Assembly (NCBI GenBank): GCA_029706075.1
Contig: JAINUG010000149.1
Span: 2,366,001 to 2,430,000, forward strand
Reading direction: 5' to 3'
Origin: Aldrovandia affinis
Lineage: Eukaryota > Chordata > Actinopteri > Notacanthiformes > Halosauridae
Length of the DNA: 64,000 bases
Program-made: the position numbers and the translations under genes
In this document: in pieces, positions 35,306 through 45,923 of the stretch
Layout: every line of letters starts with the position of its first letter
How positions within the stretch are numbered: the first letter of the stretch is position 1
The notes under the pieces: generated by a model
Databases searched by the model: none
The model's input: the letters and a program-made list of their open reading frames with translations, nothing else
Told to the model about the DNA's origin: nothing

Positions 35306-36118
35306 AGGAGGCGGTGTAGGGGGCCAGGGTTCAGGGAGCGGTGTGTAGAGCCTGTTCGAGATGCAGGGTCAATAGTAACGAGGTCAAATAAAGAGATCCA
35401 TGCAGCTACCGAATGAACAGCCTTAGCGCCTGCACTAAACCTGAACATTAGAGTACTCAACCGCAATCAATCAGCAGTTGCAGTCCAGCCGTTGGTCTAT
35501 TGCCGCCAATAAATGTAATGTCACGCAATGCATTACACTTTATGATACGGTAAACACTTTATGATCTGTCACCTAGTATGAGCTACTAGAAATATAAATA
35601 TGTCTGATTAGTGTTTGTATGACAATCCCATAAAGCGCTGCGTTACCGAATCCAGAACGCATGACCTTGACGTCCAGGGATGTGCGCTTATAACGTGGAA
35701 TTCACTCAGCTTTTACGTTGAACTGTACTGTATATCATAATGTAATTTTCTTTGCTGATTATCTTGTAATCCCGATTGCTGTCTTATCGTGTTATTGTTC
35801 AGCACGTTGATGATAAGAAAACACTATTCAAACGTATTATTATTGTTGTTATTATTAGGCCTATTATTAGTGACTGGGCTATGCAAAATGAGGTGCCGCA
35901 CCGTGAAATAAACCAGCGTGTCCCGTCATCAAACCTGTTTAAAAAACACCAGAACATTATTTGTCTGTTTAATGATTACTCCAGCAAAATGTTGAAAGCG
36001 ACCAAAGACAAACAGAGAAGGGTGGGTGACTCGGATAAGCATCGATCCGAAGCGCAGAGTTCTCCGGCTGTTGGTCCGTCACTCGCTCCCGCGCCCACAA
36101 CGGCCAGAGACAGAGAGG
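34043..36118. other. Divergent spacer between sarm1 and vtn
   Basis: 2.1 kb between the two start codons, so promoters of both genes should lie here. A (GT)n run sits at 35259-35304. I cannot identify a TATA box or specific factor sites with confidence. Short ORFs (for example 34763-35038) have no recognisable domain. SEBOX, which lies near VTN in mammals, is not visible. Confidence 0.5.
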
Positions 36119-37995
36119 ATGAAGCTGGGCGCGATCGTGCTGCTGGCGGCGCTGACGACAGCGTTCGCTGCGGAGGGTGAGATGGGCATGCGCCGTTGTT
36201 TGACTGACGCTCAGGGCTGGACTGGCTATATAGTCTACCGGGCAAATGCCCGGTGGGCCGGTGTAGTTTTGGGCCGGTAGGGCCTCGGTAGGGCCGGTAG
36301 AATCATTTGATATATATTATACCACGGACCGGGTGTTCCGAGGGGCGCAATAAATTTTCGCGCATATAAACGAACTGGTCTCAGCTTCTTTTCGCGCAGC
36401 ACCCCGCCCCGTCGACAGATTTATTCGCGCAGCACCCCTATCCCCCCGGTCGACAGAAAATGCGGCGCTCGCACCGGGTGCCGGGCCGGTCTGAGCGCGA
36501 AATGGCAGGGCCGATTTTTTCTCCCAGTCCAGCCCTGCTGACGCTGTGGTGGGTTCTAATGCAGAGGCTGTTTTCTTATTGCTACATGGTATCCGTGAGC
36601 GAGTGGCTTGGCTTAATTAAATCCTTTGAGACCGTATTTGCTTGCCAGGCCAGCCGCCCATGAAGAATAATTTAGTGTTCCGCCACCACTGCGCGCCTCA
36701 GACGAGTTTATATATATATATAGAAAACAGTTATATCCTCCCAGGAGATGCGGCGCAGGTGGATTGTGAGTGAGTCGAGCGCGAGTAGGGACCCAGAGTG
36801 GAATCTCTGCTCATAAGCAATATATCTGCTCTCCGTACCCGCAGACTCCTGCATCGGCCGCTGCGAGAATGGCTTTGACTCCAAGACGAAGTGCCAGTGC
36901 GACACCATGTGTCGATACTACCAGAGCTGCTGCTCCGACTACGAATCCATGTGCGGCAGTAAGAGTAAGACCTGTCACCTCCATCCAATAATCAACACCA
37001 CCTTTCACATATACATCTATACCCAATAACCAACACCACTTACACCTCCATCCAATGACCAGCACCACCACACCTACACACCTCCACCCAATTGACTTAA
37101 AAATGTTTTCACAATGCCATTTAGGATTCACAAATGTCTTTGGACTCAGTGTAGAGCTGAAAGGTCCTTTAAACAAGGTGAAGTGTGAGACTGTGGGAGA
37201 GCAGCTCCTGAGTGCCTTTTGACCTTTGTGCTTTTTGGCCCTGCCGTGTCTCTGTAGCTCGCGGCGACACATTTGCCTTTGCTGAGGATGATGATGAGCA
37301 GTTCACCAGCACCACCCCTGCCACCACGCCCAGTTCCCCAGAGGCCATCCCCATTCACCTTCAGAATAGGCGGAGCACCAGCACCCCTGTAGTGGCACAG
37401 ACCACAACAACCGAGCTCTTCATTCCTGTAGTCATAGACACCACTACAGCCCCGCCCACCACAGCAGCCCCACTCTCCACGGCTGCCCCGTCCACCACAG
37501 CAGCCCCGCCCTCTACAGCAGCCCCGCCCTCAATGGCAGCCCCCCCCTCCACGGCTGCCCCGTCCACCACAGCAGCCCCACCCTCTACGGCAGCCCCCCC
37601 CTTCACGGCAGCCCCGCCCTCTACGGCTGCCCCCTCCACGGCTGCCACGGCTGCCCCGCCCACCACGGCAGCCCCACCCACTACGGCAGCCCTGCCCACC
37701 AGAGCTCCTGACCCCGAGGCCGATGCCTGCAGTGGCCGGCCCTTCGACTCCTTCATGCAGCTGAAGAACGGCTCCATCTTCGCCTTCAGAGGTGAGGGGC
37801 ATCAGAATCACCCAGAACCCCACCCCCACACTCACCCACCCACCCAGAGCTCCAACCTCATACACAACCACCCAGTGTGTGTGCGTGTGTGTGTTTGCAT
37901 GTACATGTGTGATGTGTGCGTGTGTGATGTGTGTATTTGTGTGTGTGTGTGTGTGTGTGCGTGTGTACATGTGTGATGTGTGCGTGTGTGCGTGA

Positions 37996-38026
<31 letters not shown>

Positions 38027-39158
38027 GATGTGTGTGATGTGTATGAGTGTGTGCATGTGTGAGTGTGTGATGCGTGTGTCTTGTGTGTGTGCGTCACACC
38101 TGTGCGTGATGTCACTGCTCCTCTAGGTGATTACTTCTTTGAGCTGGATGAGAAAGCAGTGTTGCCAGGATACCCCAAACTCATTAAGGACGTGTGGGGC
38201 ATCTCTGGGCCCATCGACGCCGCCTTCACCCGCATCAACTGCCAGGGCAAGACCTACATCTTCAAGGTCTGAACACTGGTCAGGGCGGGACCAGGGGCGG
38301 AGGAGGGGCAGGGTGGGGTGGCGTGTGGGTGGGGCAGGGGGGCATTGCAGACACGAGAAGGGCAGAGGTTTTATCCTGGCTCTGACATACTTGTGTGGTG
38401 CTCATGGTTATGTTGACCAGCAACTACTGTAGCGATTATGTGCCTTTCTGTAAATAAACTCAGGGAAACAAGTATTGGCGGTTTGAAGATGGCGTGCTGG
38501 ACGATGACTATCCGCGGGATATTTCTGTGGGATTTGAAAAAATACCCGATGATGTGGATGCAGCCTTTGCCATTCCCGCCACTAACCACCATGGCAAAGA
38601 GAAGGTGTATTTCTTCAAAGGTCAGACTGTGGGTTTAATCCTAACAGCAACTTCTAATATACAAGAATAATACTGATCCATACTGTGTGTGAGAGCTCGT
38701 GTGTGTCTTATCCATACTGTGTGTGAGAGCTCGTGTGTGTCTTATCCATACTGTGTGTGAGACCTTGTGTGTGTCTCATCGATACTGTGTGTGAGACCTT
38801 GTGTGTGTCTCATCGATACTGTGTGTGAGACCTTGTGTGTGTCTCATCGATACTGTATGTGAGGCCTTGTGTGTGTCTCATCGATACTGTGTGTGAGAGC
38901 TTGTGTGTGTCACATCGATACTGTGTGTGAGGCCTTGTGTGTGTCTCATTTCTTCCCAGGCGATCAGTATTATCAGTATGAGTTTCTGCACCAGCCCACC
39001 CATGAGGAGTGCAGCAGGATGAACAAGGTGTCTCCCTCCATCCTCTTCACCCGCTACACTGACCTGCACTACGACCACTGGGAGAAGATCTTCAGCCAAA
39101 TGTTCCAAGGAAGTAAGAGAAGTGTGTGTGTGTATGTATGTATGAGTGTGCGTTTCTG

Positions 39159-39228
<70 letters not shown>

Positions 39229-39755
39229 AAATACTAGTAATATTTCACTGTAATAGAGGATGATGTAACAGAAAGTCATTACTGTGTAGATCTGAGTAGT
39301 CATTAATGACAGTGCTCCACCCACACCCCCACCCTCTCTCTCACCTCCATCTCCACATCCACTCTCACACCTACTTCCACCCTAAATCCCCACCCTCGCC
39401 CTCGCCCTTCCTCTCACCACCCAGTCCAGAGTCACCATGGGGGTCCCCGCTTCATCAACCGAGACTGGGTGGGGATCCGTTCTCCCGTGGACGCTGTGAT
39501 GGTAGGGAGGCTCTACATCACCCCAAGACCACAGCCCCCACCCAGGCAGGGCCCGTGGGGCGTGGGGGGCCCATGGGGCGTGGAGGGACCGTGGAACCAG
39601 GGGGGACAGCGCCGCCGGCAGAACCGCTCCCCCCAGTGGAGCTTGATGGCGGAGTGGGGGGCGGATCTGGGGCAGGACTACGCTGATCGGTACTACAGGA
39701 GAGAGAGCCGCAGGCAGGATCAGGATCAGGACCAGCAGCAAGGTGGATACCGCAG

Positions 39756-39804
<49 letters not shown>

Positions 39805-40616
39805 TACGACTACGGTTACGACTACAGATACAACCCTCTCCACAGGACAGACCTGCACAGCATGGACAAGGGACAGCCAGTGCAAAACATCTACTTCTTC
39901 AAGAAAGGTACTGAAGCCGTCATCTCCTGAGCCCATCAAAGTACTGAACACTTACCCAATAAAACTACTGGACACTGACAAAATCAAACTACTGAACACT
40001 GACCCAATAAAACTACTGAACACTGACCAATCAAATTACTGGACACTGACCAATCAAACTACTGAACACTGACCAATCAAATTACTGAACACTTACCCAA
40101 TAAAACTACTGGACACTGACAAAATCAAACTACTGAACACTGACCCAATAAAACTACTGAACACTGACCAATCAAACTACTGGACACTGACCAATCAAAC
40201 TACTGAACACTGACCAATCAAATTACTGGACACTGACCAATCAAACTACTGAACACTGACCAATAAAACTACTGAACACTGACCCAATCACACTACTGAA
40301 CACAGACTCAAACTACTGAAGACTTAAATTCCTGTATAATTAAAAAAATGACAGTATTCTTGAGAGCTGTTCTTGGGATTGAGGTCTTTTCTAAATAGCA
40401 GATCAGGAGAGTGCGGAGGTGGCTAATTATGAGTTTAGCCAAAGAGCATCGCTCTACACAAACACCAATGCTCACTGTTTCTGCTCCCTCACAGATAAAT
40501 ACTACAGAGTGGATTTACAAACCAAGAGAGTCGACTATGCCAACCCTCCCTACCCACGGCCCATCGGCAAATACTGGCTGGGTTGCCCGGACACGGCAGG
40601 CGCCGAAAAGAGATGA
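36119..40616 (+). CDS. vtn: Vitronectin (8 exons, 588 aa)
   Basis: Secreted plasma and matrix glycoprotein that binds integrins, PAI-1, heparin and complement components. Exons: 36119-36176, 36845-36964, 37258-37791, 38127-38266, 38464-38620, 38960-39112, 39425-39907, 40495-40616; all GT-AG and phase-consistent. A signal peptide (residues 1-18) is followed by a somatomedin B domain (about 20-58) with all eight cysteines, and at once by an RGD integrin site (61-63) and an acidic run (EDDDE). Residues about 121-213 are a Thr/Ala/Pro mucin-like repeat, then hemopexin-type repeats ('ACSGRPFDSF', 'IDAAFTRINCQGKTY', 'YWRFEDGVLD', 'YYQYEF'). Exon 7 has basic clusters (QRRRQNR, YYRRESRR), possibly replacing the heparin site, and 16 glutamines (499-514). 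The final repeat ends 'YWLGCPDTAG'. About 110 residues longer than human vitronectin (478). Start chosen for the signal peptide. Confidence 0.96.
36212..36537. mobile_element. 326-bp hAT MITE in vtn intron 1
   Basis: Perfect 14-bp terminal inverted repeats CAGGGCTGGACTGG / CCAGTCCAGCCCTG and a perfect 8-bp target duplication CTGACGCT (36204-36211, 36538-36545). Internal sequence 'GTCGACAGAAAATGCGGCGC' resembles the insertion at 5790-7587. It begins about 35 bp after the exon 1 donor. No coding capacity. Confidence 0.93.
37440..37715 (+). repeat. In-frame mucin-like TAAPPS repeat in vtn exon 3
   Basis: GC-rich coding minisatellite, mainly 15- and 18-bp units giving TAAPS and TAAPPS variants, about 90 residues. 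Thr/Ser/Pro density predicts dense O-glycosylation. It lies in the linker after the RGD region and just before the hemopexin part. Confidence 0.9.
37875..38095. repeat. TG-rich array, vtn intron 3
   Basis: Compound 'GTGTGATGTGTGCGTGTG' repeats ending about 30 bp before the exon 4 acceptor. Confidence 0.88.
38680..38950. repeat. 34-bp minisatellite, vtn intron 5
   Basis: About eight units of 'ATCGATACTGTGTGTGAG' plus 'ACCTTGTGTGTGTCTC', running up to the exon 6 acceptor at 38960. The last unit grades into the acceptor pyrimidine tract. Confidence 0.9.
39122..39232. repeat. (GT)n microsatellite, vtn intron 6
   Basis: Starts about 10 bp after the exon 6 donor; long uninterrupted GT run from about 39165. 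Confidence 0.95.
39757..39804 (+). repeat. (CAG)15-CAA polyglutamine tract in vtn exon 7
   Basis: Fifteen pure CAG codons plus one CAA, in frame, coding Q499-Q514 of vitronectin. Almost uninterrupted, hence likely length-variable. Confidence 0.95.
39930..40325. repeat. Minisatellite, vtn intron 7
   Basis: Units of 22-24 bp, 'CTACTGAACACTGACCAATC' and 'CCCAATAAAACTACTGGACA', about 17 copies. Several units contain AATAAA on the gene strand. Confidence 0.9.
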
Positions 40617-40800
40617 ACGATAGTGGAAGAGAGGAGAGGAACACTGGCCATACCAAATGGCCAGCACCACAAATATAATCACCGGCAGAAGACACAAAAC
40701 AAATAAACAAATGAACATATGCCACACATTCATAAGTCATTTATGCGAAAACACAAGTTATGCAACATATGTTTGTACATGCACAGTGCATTCTGTTGTG

Positions 40801-40806
40801 ATTAAA
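40801..40806 (+). promoter_or_regulatory. Candidate vtn polyadenylation signal (ATTAAA)
   Basis: ATTAAA 185 bp after the stop codon, followed about 25 nt later by a GT-rich stretch ('GTGTGCTGTGGGTGTTTTTG'). The 3' UTR would be about 210 nt. Confidence 0.65.
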
Positions 40807-40829
40807 GGATAATTGTGTGAAAGTGTGCT

Positions 40830-41979
40830 GTGGGTGTTTTTGTGGGTTAAACACAGAGTGAGGTCACTGCAGCCCCCCTTCCCCAGGTCTGTCGGTAAAC
40901 AATGTTTATTTGTGTCTCTGGTCAATGTTGTGGTGTGGCAGCACAGACCCACCTATTTGGGCAAAGTTCAACTCTCAAGTGTTCTCATTGGATGTTGTCA
41001 TGGCAACCACTCTCCCTTGTCATGTGGCAATGCATGTCTGAGGTCATGACCACCCCTGCTCTTCTGGGGAATATAGGAGGGGTGGGGCTGCTGGTTGCCT
41101 AGCTACCACCACTGTGCTTATTTTGCACAGGCTGTTTCTTAAAATTTCTCATAAAATTAACTCATATTTGTTTAGTCTTCCATATATTTTACAACCATGT
41201 ACTTATCTCTGATACATGCTGTTGTTTGGTGATCAGATCGGCTGTATTTAGAGATGTATTATTTAATCAACAAAATATTGACTTGTATGGCTGTACTAAA
41301 GTAGGGCAGCAGTGACGTGGAGTCGCAACCACAGCAATACATACAGCCAGTCGGGTGCTGGAGTGATAATGTGCTGTTGCAGTTCTGCCTCTCTTCTCCA
41401 GGGGCACTGGTCATATTGGCAGAGATTACAACATTTACATGATCTACAATTACATTTGTTTAGAACCTCAAGAGTCCACAGGGGGGCGCTAACAAGTCGA
41501 AACTGCACTCAACCCTAAAGGGACTGTTACACTCCAATAACAATTATGCGAAAACAAAACTACAATGAGCTCACAATAATCATAATAAAGCCATAAAATC
41601 TATAATAACCATAATAAAGCCATGAATACCTCACTGTTCTCAGAAATAAGTTTGTTTCGCCACAGTGCATTACTCTAAGTAGATATTTCTCAGCATAACC
41701 TCTTGCAGCAGTTCCTATGAGTGTATAAATATTAATGCAGATGTTGGTTTGTGTTCATGTGGCAGATCCCCTCTAGCAGGAAGGGAAGGGAAGAGGTGAA
41801 GCACGCAGTGTTGGGAGAGTCGCTATTCAAATGTTCCCAGCTGGAGGCAAACAGGATACCAGGATATCCTGAACCCTCCCCCCTAAGGTGCCTGTCAGGC
41901 AGAATCAAGTCTCGAGGGTTGTGGCTTTGAGGCTGTGGGCCTGTATCCTTCTCTTCAGATCAGATGGAGCTAAACTTCC

Positions 41980-42013
<34 letters not shown>

Positions 42014-43058
42014 ATGTGCAGTTTTCATTGTATGAAGAAATCCTACATCCCATGAACAAGATCCTAGTGACACCTTTTTGTTTTTTGAAGTTTTATTATT
42101 TTGGCAGAAATAAACCAACATCCACATCCGTCCACATCCATATTGTCACCACAATATGCCAAACTGCACATGTGGACCATATTTCACAACGCATACGATA
42201 TGGCATATCCGAAGAATATAATATCAATATTCAACAGTTCTCTCTTTACAGCATTTTTAATTTTCCCTGCATGCAGCTGATGAAACAACTATACAGGTAG
42301 CGCAGAGATGTAGACTTCAACCTGGACAGATTGGATATTTTTGTCATTTAAAATGGATTCATGTGAGAAAGTGCACTGCTGTGTGGATGTTCTAGCTCTT
42401 TAAATCAGCTTGCCTCTGTTTACTCCAGGAAACTCCTGAATTAGAAAAGTTTAATTGGACCATCAGCCGAGCGCCTTACCTGCGAGGCTCTCCCACCCAG
42501 GCACAGCACTGAACAAACGCAGCGTGCAAAATACAAGAGCACAACACCTCCTCTGCATTACACGCAGCACGCAAAGCTCAGACTCCTGACCTGCCAGGGG
42601 AAAAAGCATCTTAATATAAAAAACTAAAACTGGATAAAACCCCCAATCGTTTCTCCTGGAGACGATGGGGATCCAGCTTATGGCTGCAGTTTTCCCCACT
42701 GGGCATCTGCTCTTACATCACTGTACGCAGTGTCATCATAATACAGTGTCATAACGCAGTGTCACCACAACAGAGTGTCATAACGCGGTGTCATAACACA
42801 GTGTCACCATAAAACAGTGTCATCATAATACAGTGTCATAACACAGTGTCACCACGCAGTGTCACCATAACGCAGTGTCACCATAACAGAGTGTCATAAC
42901 GCAGTGTCACCATAAAACAGTGTCATCATAACGCAGTGTCATAACTCGGTGTCCGCAGCATCACCCTTATAGGGAGGAGAGTCTGTCCTCGTGATGGGGG
43001 GGTGTCGGGGTCCCGATGAGGCTCAGGGGGGTCAGTTGTTAAGGGGGGTCGTCAGTCC
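40830..43058. other. Convergent interval between vtn and scarf1
   Basis: 3' flanks of two convergent genes. A (TG)n run lies at 41983-42011. AATAAA on the minus strand at 42092-42097, or ATTAAA near 42449, could end scarf1 transcripts; neither is decisive. 42718-42960 is a 'CATAACGCAGTGTCACCA' minisatellite within the probable scarf1 3' UTR. No coding exon recognised. Confidence 0.5.
42718..42960. repeat. Minisatellite in probable scarf1 3' UTR
   Basis: Units of about 10 and 20 bp combining 'CATAACGCAGTGT' and 'CACCATAAAACAGTGT', roughly 14 copies. Confidence 0.85.
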
Positions 43059-45875
43059 TTATGAGTGAGTTATCAGGATGTTTTCATACTGCGGTGCTTC
43101 GTGGGCACTGGCCCCCACCCCCTGGTTAGCGATGACTTCTCCCCCCGGACCCAGAGAGTGGTAGCCGCTCTCCGTGTGTGCGTTGCCATGCCGGGCCTTT
43201 GTCACGGCAGCGTCTGCCTGGAGCCCCAGCGCCGGGTTCTCAGGCACACTCTTCAGGATGGAGGACAGGGGCCTCTTGGGCAGGGCGCTCTCCAGGCAGG
43301 TCTCGGGGCCCCCCAGGGCGCCGGGAGAGCTGAGGGGCGGGGGCTTCCTGCGGCTGGGCTTCCGTAGGTGCACCTCAACGCGCCCACCCCCGACCCCCCC
43401 CGCCACCGCCTGCTCCCACACGCTCACCCGCGCGCCCAGCTTCCTGCGCGGTGGCTTGGCGACGCCGGCCCCGCCCGAGCCACGCCCCTGCCCCACCCCA
43501 GGCCCCGCCTCATTACCACGCTTTTGCAGGCTGCCCAGTCTGCGCAGCACAGCCTGCACCGGCCCCTCGGGGCTTAGCCCCACCCTCTGCCCCACCTTTG
43601 GCCCCGCCCGCCCCACTGTCACGTACACCGTCACCAACTTCTCCGGAGCAGTCTCCGGGGGCCGGGCATCAGTGGGCGCAGCCTGCGGCGGAACGTTCCT
43701 CCGGGCGTTGGACAGGGTGCGTCTTCGGCCGGCAGGCAGGGAGGGGGCGGCACTGTACCGCTCAAGCTCCGGCTCGTCCATTTCGCCAGGAGGTTCCGAA
43801 CCCTCATCCGGTCCCTCCATCACCTCCATCCCCTCCCTCTCTGTCCCACCCATGCACTCGCCCTCACCCCCCCGGCCCGGGGCCTGCAGGGCGGAGAGCA
43901 TCAGGACACCCCAGGGCGATTTTGGCTTGCGGGACGTGTTGGGGACCTCCTGGGTGGAGCCCCTCCGCTCTTTTGGGTTGAACTTGGTGCCCTCGGCGAA
44001 AGACACAGAAGGCCGCTTGGCCTTGGCGATGCTGGAGGTGCGGGGGATGGCGAAGGGGGACACGTCATCGCCACTGAACATAGACGGGTCCAGGAACATG
44101 TTGCACTTGGAGCCGATTTCCTGAAAATCTCCCCCTTCCAGTGGTGGAATGTCTGCCCAGGAGAGACAGAACACAGGTCAGCATACTTGACCTTTACACA
44201 CAGAGAGACAGGTGTGCAGAGAGAGAGAGAGAGAGAGAGAGAGTGGAACAGGTGTGCACAGGGTGGCTGATGGGGGAAGGGTCACTTTGTTCATACAAAA
44301 GAGCAGCAACCAGCAAAGACCAACCAACTGCTGAGGGAAAGGGCAGGAAATAAACATTTTATCCAAAAGATGAAAAGAAAAACAAGAGTGTGAACCCTTT
44401 GTGATCCCGGTATGACTCCAGCATGCAGGATGGATCTCACCTTCCCTGGGGGGCACGCAGTACACCACCTCCCCCTCGTCGCTCTCAAAGGACGAGTTGT
44501 CTGTCACCCAGCCTGAAGATGGCGGCTCGATGAAGCTGTGGTTGAAGGTGAGCTCTGGGTCGTGATGAGACACTGCAGGTACAGCAGAGTGACTATGAAC
44601 GTACTGCCAATAAGAACCGGAAACAGAACCAGAACCTAGCTCTGAACCAGAAACAACTCATCACACCCTACACCCCAGCCAGACCCCTCCGCTCCGCCAC
44701 CTCTGGCAAACTGACTGTCCCATCCCTCCGGGCGCCCGGCAGCCGCTTCCTCTCGGTCTAGCCTCTTCTTTGTCCTGACCCCTTGGTGGTGGAACGACCT
44801 TCCGCAATCGGTCAGGACCGTGAAATCACTTGCGATCTTCCGCAAGAGACTCAAAACCCACCTTTTCAGACTCCACTACCACTGAATTCTGTACATCTAG
44901 CCTATTGTCATCAACACTTCTTGTATATATATCCCTGCATTCTCATTAAAAAAAATATATATATTCTAACCTTTTCCTTCCCAGTGTTACAGGTATGGTA
45001 TGCAGCTGCCTACAATGATGTCTATCGCTGTATTACTGCACTGATCTCTTGCGCAAACTATGATTGTTCCTACCATGTATTAATGCACAACTTTTAAGTC
45101 GCTCTGGATAAGAGCGTCTGCTAAATGCCTAAAATGTAAATGTAAAAACATTTAAACAGAACCAGGACCAGAACCAGGATTTGAACCTGAACCAGAAATC
45201 TGAACCAGCAACAGAACATACTGTGAATCAGAATTCCCACCACTAATACGGACATGGTCACTGGGCTGTGCAGGCTGGAAGATGCAGTTGCAGCAATGGC
45301 AGCATCAGAGACAGTCCACTTGGCACAAGCACACAAGTGACTATTATGGGATGCAGAGAGATGAGACTGCTTTAGTTAACGGCAGGTTATGGGACAGGCA
45401 CCCGAAAAATGCCATAAAAGCCTGAATATCAAAAAGCAGCCCTATATCAAAATCACAGGCGGCGCTCCACATAACAAGGTTACGTCCAGATCGTGGCAGA
45501 GCATATTTCACAAAGAAGAAGTGTGCCTTGGGAGCGTAGCTCTGCGCAGATACACACGAGTCACGATCCTCTAACAGTACACCAGATCCTTGCATGCTGT
45601 GAACTCTGTGTGATTCGCTGGGTGTCTCTGGCTGACCTGTAACCCGGGGTAGACCAGAAGAGCCCAGGGTCAGGCATGGCACTGAGGAGCTGATGTTGGC
45701 CAGGACGCTATAAACATGGTGCTTCATCCTCACAGCAGGGCCTCCGTCTCCTACTGCCACCCTGTGGAGCCCAAGAGTACTGCGTCAGACACACAAACAG
45801 TCACACACAGCCACAGGCACATACACTTACATACACCCACAGATGCACGCACGCACACGCGCATGCGCACGCGCA

Positions 45876-45923
<48 letters not shown>

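Noticed and set aside
43174-44124. 316-codon plus-strand ORF
   Set aside because: Antisense to the last exon of scarf1, whose GC-rich codons avoid stops on the opposite strand; no domain and biased to Pro/Ser/Arg.
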